NCBI GenBank assembly: GCA_029573235.1
Contig: JAKQGX010000011.1
Span: 1 to 52,828, forward strand
Length of the DNA: 52,828 bases
Source of the DNA: Bacteroidota bacterium
GTDB lineage: Bacteria; Bacteroidota; Bacteroidia; Chitinophagales; Chitinophagaceae
Direction of reading: 5' to 3'
Positions 18,245-25,771 of the stretch are shown piece after piece (the stretch's first letter is position 1; each line of letters starts with the position of its first letter). The translations under genes were made by a program, and so were the position numbers. The notes under the pieces were generated by a model. That model had not been told where the DNA came from. It saw only the letters and a list, made by a program, of their open reading frames with translations, and made no database searches.

Positions 18245-18274
18245 CACCTTCTTTTTTGAGAGGGTGTTTTTTTT
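18245..18274 (+). terminator. Intrinsic terminator after the small secreted protein gene
   Basis: A 7-bp stem (CACCTTC at 18245-18251 with GAGGGTG at 18260-18266, one G-T pair) is followed by a run of eight T, about 20 bases past the stop codon. Confidence 0.7.
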
Positions 18275-18345
18275 ATTCATTTATATTTTATTTGAGATAT
18301 TGTTTAATGTGTTTTTGTTTATAACTTGAATATAAATTCATTACT

Positions 18346-19035
18346 ATGGCCATATCAACTGCACAAAAAAGCAAAATACTTCGTGTGATAAACGTATTTG
18401 AAACCGGCTCGCAAGAAGGGAAATATGATAGTATCAGCATCTATAAAGACGGTACTGTCAATGGCAATAAGGTCTATCAAATAACCTATGGTAGGAGCCA
18501 AACAACGGAGTTTGGCAATTTGAAAAGAATGATTGAATTATACATCAACCGCCAAGGACTTTATGCAACGGCTTTCAAAAAGTATGTGTCCAAAATTGGC
18601 AAGTGGCCTTCTTTGAAAGACGATAGCACTTTTAAGTCTTTATTAAAAGAAGCTGCAAGGCAAGACCCTATTATGCGTTCTACACAAGATGAGTTTTTTG
18701 ACATGTACTATTACCAGCCTGCATATGATTGGTTTATTGGTCAAGGATTCCAAATGGCACTGAGTTTATTGGTTATTTATGATAGCTTCATTCATTCCGG
18801 AAAGGTGCCTGATTTTCTACGGAAACTCTTTAAAGAACGAACGCCCTTTAACGGAGGAAATGAGAAGGTATGGATAAAACAATATGTTGATACACGACAC
18901 AACTGGCTCAAAAACCATAGTAATTCCTTACTTCAAAAAACCATTTACCGCACCCAGTGCTTCAAAAACCAAATTAACTCCAACAATTGGGAGCTATCTC
19001 AAACGGTAGTGGCCAATGGAGTGCCGGTATCGTAA
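18346..19035 (+). CDS. GH46 chitosanase-like glycoside hydrolase without signal peptide
   Basis: A 229-residue protein similar to glycoside hydrolase family 46. The segment VFETGSQEGKYDSISIYKDG (residues about 16-35) carries a Glu at residue 18 and a downstream Asp in the expected spacing of the catalytic pair, and ITYGRSQTTEFGNL follows as in chitosanases. QDEFFDMYYYQPAYDWF and the LSLLVIYDSFIHSG helix also fit. Known bacterial chitosanases are secreted, but here the domain begins at the N-terminus and an in-frame stop lies a few codons upstream, so no signal peptide can be added. It may be cytoplasmic, released by lysis, or carried by a specialised secretion system. The substrate is inferred from family only. 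Confidence 0.8.
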   Translation: MAISTAQKSKILRVINVFETGSQEGKYDSISIYKDGTVNGNKVYQITYGRSQTTEFGNLKRMIELYINRQGLYATAFKKYVSKIGKWPSLKDDSTFKSLLKEAARQDPIMRSTQDEFFDMYYYQPAYDWFIGQGFQMALSLLVIYDSFIHSGKVPDFLRKLFKERTPFNGGNEKVWIKQYVDTRHNWLKNHSNSLLQKTIYRTQCFKNQINSNNWELSQTVVANGVPVS

Positions 19036-19045
19036 AAGGCAAATA

Positions 19046-19591
19046 CTATTTTCTGGAAGGGGCTCTTTTGGAGAAAAGCAATAAATAGACTACCACCAAT
19101 AGTATGGATGTAAGGGTAGAGGCAGCTATTTTCAGTGCAAGATACCCGGGGTTGCGTAGGCTCCATATTTCAATGAGGTAGAACGTGAAGTGGTGAATAA
19201 AGAGCAGGAATGCACTATAAGTCAAGAACGGTACCCATCCCATATTTTTGATCCCCGGTACTTGATCGCCATATTCCGTAAGGTGTTTAGGAAGTAAGGC
19301 ATTCAGCACATTGGTGCGGAGATAGGCAATCAATACACAAGCAAATGCGTGCATGCCTGCGGTATTGGTAAATACATCTACTGTAAGCCCGGTAGCAAAC
19401 CCTATGAAAAGCAATGCCCATACCGGCGTGCTCAAGGGTAGCAATAAGATAAACAGTGGGTAGATATAGGGAATGAAAACAGGGAAGCCGCTGGGAGATG
19501 ACCACCATTGCAAAACAATCTTGTCCAATAGAAGCGTTTGCAAGAGTATGAGTATGCAGAACCTTAAAAACTGTTTGAGTATTATGGGCAT
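19046..19591 (-). CDS. mreD: Rod shape-determining protein MreD
   Basis: A 181-residue membrane protein with about five hydrophobic segments, right after mreC. The sequence itself is weakly conserved, as usual for MreD, but YIYPLFILLLPLSTP and FATGLTVDVFTNTAGMHAFA match the family. MreD is part of the elongasome, which links MreB filaments to cell-wall synthesis. Its start codon overlaps the mreC stop by one base (TAATG). The usual downstream genes for PBP2 and RodA are not here; instead a convergent GH46 gene follows 10 bases away. Confidence 0.9.
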   Translation of the reverse strand: MPIILKQFLRFCILILLQTLLLDKIVLQWWSSPSGFPVFIPYIYPLFILLLPLSTPVWALLFIGFATGLTVDVFTNTAGMHAFACVLIAYLRTNVLNALLPKHLTEYGDQVPGIKNMGWVPFLTYSAFLLFIHHFTFYLIEIWSLRNPGYLALKIAASTLTSILLVVVYLLLFSKRAPSRK

Positions 19592-20454
19592 TATTTAGCT
19601 TTTAAGAGTTTAGTGGAGTCTTCTACTTTTAGTTTTTCATTCCACTTCGTATTTTCTACAACATATACATATTGCAGGTTTCGGAAGTTGGTGGCCGAGC
19701 GAATGTAGAGGTATTGTAAGTTGTTTTTCTTCACTATTTTTTTCTTCACAACTTTACCGATTAGCACATTGGGAGGAAAGAAGGAGTAGTTGGTAGTAAA
19801 AACACTATCACCAATTTTTACCGGTATTTGTTGTGGTATTTCTTCCATTATCAGTAAGTCGGGATTACCTACTTCCCATTTTACGGAGCCAATAGTTCCA
19901 TCGGCTAATTGGGCACTTACTTTTTGCTTCACATTTAAGATAGAAAGCACTGCTGCGTAATTGTCTGAGGCATACATTACGCGCCCCACCGTACCGGTGC
20001 CCGACAATACTGCCATGTTTTTTTTGACACCTTGCTGTGTCCCCCGATTGATGGTGATGTAATTGTTGGTAGCGTCAATTGTATTGTTGATGACCCTTGC
20101 CGTGTGATATATATATTCGGCGTATTGCACTTTTTTTGTAGTGTCTTTGGGGGTAACGACAGCCGTAACAGTACTGTCAACAATTGCATCTGTAGAGTGC
20201 TTCTCTGCATCCAACAACATCCGCAGTCGGGCGTTTTCTGCCAGCAAGCTATCGTTCACTTTCCGGAGTCCAAAATAGTATTGGATATCTTCTCGTTTTT
20301 GCAGAAGCGCGCCAACTACCGTGTTTGCTGATTGCAATACAGTCACTCCTTGAAGGGTATTCGTACGGACTAAGAGTATAATGCACACTATTTCCAATGC
20401 AATAAACAGCAAAAGATTGGAAAACCTCTGTAAGAAAATGAAAAAGTTGCGCAC
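19591..20454 (-). CDS. mreC: Rod shape-determining protein MreC
   Basis: A 287-residue protein with an N-terminal membrane anchor (LLLFIALEIVCIILLV), a short coiled-coil region (NDSLLAENARLRMLLDAE, residues about 65-85), and the periplasmic beta-rich MreC domain with NRGTQQGVKKNMAVLSGTGTVGRV. MreC binds MreD and PBP2 and organises lateral wall growth. The start is GTG. It lies between mreB and mreD in the classic order, 71 bases after mreB. Confidence 0.95.
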   Translation of the reverse strand: MRNFFIFLQRFSNLLLFIALEIVCIILLVRTNTLQGVTVLQSANTVVGALLQKREDIQYYFGLRKVNDSLLAENARLRMLLDAEKHSTDAIVDSTVTAVVTPKDTTKKVQYAEYIYHTARVINNTIDATNNYITINRGTQQGVKKNMAVLSGTGTVGRVMYASDNYAAVLSILNVKQKVSAQLADGTIGSVKWEVGNPDLLIMEEIPQQIPVKIGDSVFTTNYSFFPPNVLIGKVVKKKIVKKNNLQYLYIRSATNFRNLQYVYVVENTKWNEKLKVEDSTKLLKAK

Positions 20455-20525
20455 TCGTTTGTTTTATCGAATCATCTGAAAATACGTATCGTTAGCATCC
20501 GGATGACGGTCAATGGATACCATCA

Positions 20526-21551
20526 TTATTTCATCAAAAATGGCAGCTTCGAAGTATTCTTCAACGCTAGCCCGGTGCCTCGTACTACGGCGCGTAGCGG
20601 GTCTTCGGCCACATGTACCGGCAGTTTTATTTTTTGAGAAATTCTTTTATCCAGCCCACGCAACAAGGCTCCACCTCCTGTAAGGTGCAAGCCTCTGCGG
20701 TAGATATCTGCGGCTAGCTCAGGTGGGGTACTTTCTAATGCTTTCAAAATGGCTTCTTCAATTTTAAATATAGATTTATCAAGTGCCTCGGCCACTTCTT
20801 GGTAGGATACCTGTATTTGTTTTGGTATGCCCGTTACTAAGTCTCTACCGTTTACAGATAGGTCTTCAGGAGCTTCGTCTTCTAAATCTTTTAAGGCAGA
20901 ACCAACATGGATTTTTATTTGCTCTGCGGTGCGTTCACCAATCATCAAACTGTGGTAGCGGCGCATGGCTTCGGTAATATCAGCCGTAAATTCATCACCG
21001 GCAATACGTATCGATTGGTCGCAGACAATACCTCCCAATGAAATAACAGAAATACCGGTAGTGCCGCCTCCAATGTCAATAATCATATTACCTGTAGGCT
21101 CTTCCACATCGATACCGATACCCAACGCTGCTGCCATCGGCTCATGAATCATATACACTTCCTTTGCTCCGGCTTGTTCCGCGGAGTCTCTTACGGCACG
21201 CTTTTCTACCTCGGTAATGCTGGATGGGATACAGATGACCATTTTCCAACTGGGTGGAAACAAGGGCTTCTTGGGATACACCAATTTTATCATTTCGCGA
21301 AGCATACCTTCAGCAGCGTCAAAGTCGGCTATCACACCATCTTTTAAGGGGCGAATAGTTTTGAGATGCTCGTGTGTTTTTTCGTGCATCATCATCGCTT
21401 TCTTCCCTACCGCAATTATTTTATTGGTAAGCCGGTCTTTGGCAACAATTGAAGGCTCGTCCACTACTACTTGGTCGTTGTGTATGATGAGCGTATTGGC
21501 TGTGCCAAGGTCAATGGCTATTTCTTGTGTTAAAAAGTTAAATAATCCCAT
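20526..21551 (-). CDS. mreB: Rod shape-determining protein MreB
   Basis: A 341-residue actin-like ATPase that directs wall synthesis along the cell cylinder. The phosphate-1 loop IDLGTANTLI, the phosphate-2 region IDIGGGTTGISVISLGG, and the adenosine motif LTGGGALLRGLDKRI are all present. The length is normal. It is the first gene of mreBCD, with a roughly 230-base divergent spacer upstream shared with the lipoprotein gene pair. Confidence 0.97.
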   Translation of the reverse strand: MGLFNFLTQEIAIDLGTANTLIIHNDQVVVDEPSIVAKDRLTNKIIAVGKKAMMMHEKTHEHLKTIRPLKDGVIADFDAAEGMLREMIKLVYPKKPLFPPSWKMVICIPSSITEVEKRAVRDSAEQAGAKEVYMIHEPMAAALGIGIDVEEPTGNMIIDIGGGTTGISVISLGGIVCDQSIRIAGDEFTADITEAMRRYHSLMIGERTAEQIKIHVGSALKDLEDEAPEDLSVNGRDLVTGIPKQIQVSYQEVAEALDKSIFKIEEAILKALESTPPELAADIYRRGLHLTGGGALLRGLDKRISQKIKLPVHVAEDPLRAVVRGTGLALKNTSKLPFLMK

Positions 21552-21784
21552 GTTATATCAGGCAAATATGCCTTGTCCTAAATTAATAAATACAAGTGCG
21601 CGAATTTACACATTGTTTTAAAGTTTCGTAAAATTATCTTCTTCAAAAAATGGATCAATCGAAGTGAGGTTTCCTTTGAAACTGAATAATAAAGTTATTT
21701 TTATTGCACACCAAGATTAGGGCATGCAAAAACGTCTGTGTATGTAATATTGCTCGATACTATTTTCTAACCAAAAGCTATCTA

Positions 21785-22321
21785 ATGAATATTTCAAAAA
21801 TTTTGATGGGCATCAGTGCGTTTATACTCTGCTTTATGGCTGCCTGCAAACCTTATGACCCGGACGGAAACTATCCTCCCAAAGAGGTGGAAGGATGGGT
21901 GCCCATTTATGCAAAGAAATTGGATGTGAACACAACCGGTGCAAAATCGATTGAAAATGGGGGAAAAATTTACATCAAAGGGAAAATATTATTTCAAATA
22001 GAAACGGGAAAAGGAATCCATGTCATCAACATAAGTGATCCTTCAAATCCGGAAAAAATAAAGTTTATTGAGATTGCAGGCTGTCAGGAATTGGCGATGA
22101 TGGGAAATGTGTTATATGCCAATAGTGTGAATGACTTAGTAAGTATCAACCTTGCAGACCTTGACAATATCATTGTAACCAATCGAATTGAGAATGCATT
22201 TCACATGGTCAATAAATATCACCCACCGGTTAGAGGATGGTTTGAATGCATCGACCCTTCAAAAGGTGAGGTAGTCGGATGGGAAATGAAAACGCTTTAT
22301 TCACCTAAATGCTTGTACTAA
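21785..22321 (+). CDS. Lipoprotein of unknown function, LVIVD-repeat-like
   Basis: A 178-residue lipoprotein. The signal peptide MNISKILMGISAFILCFMAAC ends in a lipobox, so it is lipidated at Cys21 and probably sits in the outer membrane. HVINISDPSNPEKIKFIEI matches one LVIVD-type beta-propeller blade (x-DISDPxxPx), and ELAMMGNVLYANSVNDLVSINLADL a second. It ends in a conserved-looking PKC motif. The protein is too short to close a propeller alone, and the next gene encodes a longer relative, so the two may work together. The function is unknown. The start at 21785 is set by the lipoprotein signal. Confidence 0.72.
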   Translation: MNISKILMGISAFILCFMAACKPYDPDGNYPPKEVEGWVPIYAKKLDVNTTGAKSIENGGKIYIKGKILFQIETGKGIHVINISDPSNPEKIKFIEIAGCQELAMMGNVLYANSVNDLVSINLADLDNIIVTNRIENAFHMVNKYHPPVRGWFECIDPSKGEVVGWEMKTLYSPKCLY

Positions 22322-22420
22322 CCTTGTTGGCACTAGTTATTACAGCAGCAACATAATGTTTGCTAAAAGTAGTGTCAACAGCCTAATGATATTGTTTATA
22401 AAAAATAAAAATCACTCTTT

Positions 22421-23173
22421 GTGAAAAACATACTTTCTCTAATCGGCATATTAGCACTGCTTGCCGCAGGTTGCTCCAAAGACCAAAATGTAGCTACTCC
22501 AGACAATGGCATACATAACGCTACCGGCACCGGAGGCTCTCTGGCACGTTTTACCACTACACGCAACCACTTGTATGTAGTAGATGATCAAAAACTATAC
22601 ACCTACAGTCTTGCCAATCCACAAGAACCGAAACTGGTGAACACCCTGCCCATAGGCTTTGATGTAGAAACGTTATACCCCTACAACGACAAGCTCTTCA
22701 TTGGCTCGCAGATTGCGATGTATGTATTTTCCATTCAATCCCCTGAGAGTCCTCAACTGTTGGGTACGGCATCGCATATACGTGCTTGCGACCCGGTAGT
22801 GGCAGATGATTACGTTGCCTATGTAACGGTTCGTTCGGGTACTACTTGTGGTGGTACCATAAATGCATTGCTGGTTTATGATATTAGTGGCAGTCTCTTG
22901 AATCCCACATTGGGCAAGCAAATCAACCTCACTAATCCTTGGGGATTGGGGATGAAGGGCAATAGACTTTATGTTTGTGATGGCTCATCCGGGCTTTTCA
23001 TTTTCGATATTTCGGAACGAAACAATCCGGTTTTTATTAAGAAAATATCGGGAGAAACGTTTTATGATGTAATCGTAACGGACGATGTTTTGGTTTGTAT
23101 GGTGAATGGGGGCACTGCCTTATATGAATGGGGCAGCGATGATAATTTAGTGAAAGTCGCCACCATCAAGTAG
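22421..23173 (+). CDS. LVIVD-repeat lipoprotein
   Basis: A 250-residue lipoprotein with the signal MKNILSLIGILALLAAGC (lipobox LAAGC, GTG start). The rest is a run of LVIVD-type repeats: YTYSLANPQEPKLV, YVFSIQSPESPQLLG, LVYDISGSLLNPTLG and FIFDISERNNPVFIK, which predict beta-propeller blades. Such proteins are common outer-membrane lipoproteins in Bacteroidota and have no known activity. It lies 99 bases after the related shorter lipoprotein, probably in the same transcript. A strong bidirectional terminator follows. Confidence 0.85.
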   Translation: MKNILSLIGILALLAAGCSKDQNVATPDNGIHNATGTGGSLARFTTTRNHLYVVDDQKLYTYSLANPQEPKLVNTLPIGFDVETLYPYNDKLFIGSQIAMYVFSIQSPESPQLLGTASHIRACDPVVADDYVAYVTVRSGTTCGGTINALLVYDISGSLLNPTLGKQINLTNPWGLGMKGNRLYVCDGSSGLFIFDISERNNPVFIKKISGETFYDVIVTDDVLVCMVNGGTALYEWGSDDNLVKVATIK

Positions 23174-23180
23174 TATAAAA

Positions 23181-23211
23181 AAAGAGAGGGGTAATCATTA
23201 CCCCTCTCTTT
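23181..23211. terminator. Bidirectional terminator between convergent genes
   Basis: A perfect 14-bp stem with a 3-base loop: AAAGAGAGGGGTAA at 23181-23194 and TTACCCCTCTCTTT at 23198-23211. An A-run on the left gives a T-run on the minus strand. It separates the LVIVD lipoprotein gene (plus) from the glutamate-synthase-like gene (minus). Confidence 0.88.
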
Positions 23212-23235
23212 ACTGTATGAATAGTCCTATCGATA

Positions 23236-24846
23236 CTAGTTGCTCCAACTACCAATATTGGTCATACCCCAGTGGTCGGCACTGGCATGATGGAAGTCTT
23301 TTTGATACCTAAGCGGTATTTCTTTTAAGAAAGAACCTACCGGATACGATGGAAATATTTCTTCGTACGTCAGCATGGATTGGAACGAAATACGTCTGTA
23401 TATATGAGAGCGGGTAATATTTTCTTTTTTCTCCAAGCCGGAAGCCCCCAATAATTCTACCACGCTTTCCACTGTTTTTTTGTGATAGTTGGCTACTCGA
23501 TGTTTTTTGTCTTCCACTACTAAGCCTACGGTAAGTTTAGGGTCTTGTGTAGCAACTCCTGTAGGACAACGGTTGGTATTGCAAAGTAGGGCTTGGATGC
23601 AACCCACAGCCATCATCATAGCACGAGCCGTATAGCAAGCATCGGCACCTAAAGCCAGTGCACGAACTATATGGAAACCACTCGTAATCTTACCTGAAGC
23701 AATAATCTTAATATGCTTACGAATATCTAAACCGGTAAGGATGTTGTGAACAAAGTCCAGCCCATCCAGCAACGGCGCCCCCACATAATTCGAAAACTCT
23801 TGCGGAGCCGCACCGGTACCTCCTTCAGCGCCATCTACCGTAATGAAGTCAGGGTAAATATCCAGTTCTATCATGGCTTTGCAAATGCCAATGAACTCGC
23901 TTTTATGTCCAATACAAAGTTTGAAACCTATCGGTTTGCCACCGGATAAACTGCGCAATTTTTGTATAAATTGAACCATTTCCTTAGGAGTACTAAAGGC
24001 CTTGTGATAAGGTGGCGAATCAACTTCAATATGGGGTTTAATATGGCGAATGGCCGCAATTTCCGGGGTGTTTTTAGCAGCAGGTAATATACCGCCATGT
24101 CCCGGTTTGGCACCTTGTGATATTTTTATCTCTATCATCTTCACCTGCGGTGTCTGTGATTTTTGTTGGAATAAGGCTTCGTCAAAATTGCCATCTTCTG
24201 TCCTACAACCGAAATAACCGGTACCGATTTGCCAAATGACATCGCCACCATGCTTCAAGTGGTAATGGCTTAAGCCTCCCTCACCGGTATTATGAGCAAA
24301 GCCACCAATTTTTGCACCGGCATTCATTGCTTCAACCGCATTGGAACTAAGGGCACCATAACTCATGGCAGAGATATTGAAAATGCTGCAAGAATATGGC
24401 TGCGTGCAGTCTTTGTTTCCAATCATCACACGGGGATTGTGGTCCAGTGTTTTAAAATCTTTGGGTGCCATCGAATGACACATCCACTCATATCCTTCTG
24501 AGTACACATCTAGTTGTGTACCGAACGGCATGGTATCGTTATCGCGTTTGGCTCGTTGGTATATTGTAGAACGGTCAATACGATTGATGGGACGTCCGTC
24601 AATATCAGACTCGATAAAGTATTGATAAATCTTAGGGCGCAGTTCTTCCATCACGTAGCGCAAACGGCCTAATACCGGGTAGATACGCATGACAGAGTGC
24701 TTGGTTTGTACCATATCGTAGTAGCCCAATGCCGTAAGGGCAACGATGATAGCTAGGATAACGTACCAGTTGGGGTTGAGGTACATTGCCAATAGCAGTG
24801 TAGCTATTATCATCAAGGTGGATGCGACAACAAATATTTTTCTCAT
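23236..24846 (-). CDS. FMN-binding glutamate synthase family protein
   Basis: A 536-residue protein with two short N-terminal hydrophobic segments (residues about 5-45), then a TIM-barrel domain like the FMN domain of glutamate synthase. Landmarks are FNISAMSYGALSSNAVEAMNAGA, NTGEGGLSHYHLKHGGD, EIKISQGAKPGHGG, DGAEGGTGAAPQEF and the Cys-containing CNTNRCPTGVATQDP, which recalls the Fe-S cluster region of GltB. There is no glutaminase domain, so it is not a full glutamate synthase; the electron donor and substrate are unknown. The membrane anchor suggests it works at the inner membrane. It has no close operon partner. Confidence 0.9.
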   Translation of the reverse strand: MRKIFVVASTLMIIATLLLAMYLNPNWYVILAIIVALTALGYYDMVQTKHSVMRIYPVLGRLRYVMEELRPKIYQYFIESDIDGRPINRIDRSTIYQRAKRDNDTMPFGTQLDVYSEGYEWMCHSMAPKDFKTLDHNPRVMIGNKDCTQPYSCSIFNISAMSYGALSSNAVEAMNAGAKIGGFAHNTGEGGLSHYHLKHGGDVIWQIGTGYFGCRTEDGNFDEALFQQKSQTPQVKMIEIKISQGAKPGHGGILPAAKNTPEIAAIRHIKPHIEVDSPPYHKAFSTPKEMVQFIQKLRSLSGGKPIGFKLCIGHKSEFIGICKAMIELDIYPDFITVDGAEGGTGAAPQEFSNYVGAPLLDGLDFVHNILTGLDIRKHIKIIASGKITSGFHIVRALALGADACYTARAMMMAVGCIQALLCNTNRCPTGVATQDPKLTVGLVVEDKKHRVANYHKKTVESVVELLGASGLEKKENITRSHIYRRISFQSMLTYEEIFPSYPVGSFLKEIPLRYQKDFHHASADHWGMTNIGSWSN

Positions 24847-24930
24847 GATCTATTTTTTATGACAATTACAATACAAAGCAATAGAATTTTTATGGATTTC
24901 TATATTGATGTATCCTGTTGCTTGTTATTA

Positions 24931-25305
24931 TTAGTGGTTTATTACGTTGATAATTTTGATTGTTTTTTCTCCTCCGGGTAATGCCCAACGAATGGTCATT
25001 CCTTTCTCAAAGCCCAATAGTGCAATGCCAAGTGGTGAAGTAACGGATATCTTCCGTTCTTTAATATCGGCAAGATGAGGAAGCGTTAGCATGAATTTCA
25101 TTACTTTTTTTGTAGCCATATCTTCTACTTCAAAACTAGAGTTGAGCTTGATAATACCGGCAGTAACCTTTTCGTCTTCTACGATATCGGCTCTATCCAT
25201 TTCGGCTACCAAATCGTTCATTTCTTTCGTCTTCAAATGTTGTGGGCAATTGGCAATATATGATTTCACGGTGTTGTAGTCCGTGTGACTGATAATTGGT
25301 TTCAT
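24931..25305 (-). CDS. GreA/GreB-family elongation factor-like protein (Rnk-like)
   Basis: A 124-residue protein with the C-terminal FKBP-like domain of GreA/GreB (residues about 50-124): KISVTSPLGIALLGFEKGMTIRWALPGG. The N-terminal part is short (about 45 residues) and is not the long coiled coil that GreA pushes into the RNA polymerase channel, so it more closely resembles Rnk. A role in binding RNA polymerase is likely, but transcript cleavage is doubtful. It is monocistronic. Confidence 0.85.
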   Translation of the reverse strand: MKPIISHTDYNTVKSYIANCPQHLKTKEMNDLVAEMDRADIVEDEKVTAGIIKLNSSFEVEDMATKKVMKFMLTLPHLADIKERKISVTSPLGIALLGFEKGMTIRWALPGGEKTIKIINVINH

Positions 25306-25771
25306 GGCAAAATATGTTTAACAATATAGGCGAGTACCTCACTCTCCGATAGTATGTGTTCTATTGAAATGGGCACACTATAGGAAATGGATACACCAAA
25401 TATTATTTGTTAATAAATAGAAATAGAATAGCCTTCGGCTCTCCCCCCGCCTATATGAATAGAAAACGATACATAAACGGAGGGCTACTTAATAAAGGCC
25501 TTGTAATGTGAAAAGAATAGAAACAGCCTTCCCTCACACAGGTGATGTGTTGCTTTAGGTTTGGTATGGGAAGGATGTACTAACATGGTGACGCGAATGA
25601 TGGCAAAAGTAACCCTTTTTAATGGAATGGGCAGAAATCACCGTTATAGAAACGTTATAGCATCAATGAAATGGCTGGTTTCCCCCATTGAGCTTTGCTT
25701 GCATAATGGTATTTATTACCGATTCTTTACTATAATGATTGTTGTATATTTAATTCAAATTAATACTCCTT
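25306..25771. other. 466-base intergenic stretch with inverted repeats
   Basis: No gene is seen in this gap between divergently oriented genes. It has nested complementary segments: CCTTCCC at 25527-25533 with GGGAAGG at 25568-25574, enclosing ACACA/TGTGT at 25536-25550. An imperfect pair lies near 25350-25385 (around ATAGTATGTG and CACACTAT). These could fold as a structured leader or small RNA, but they match no riboswitch or ncRNA family I know. The one longer plus-strand reading frame here (25561-25854) overlaps the signal peptide of the next gene and looks spurious. Confidence 0.4.
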
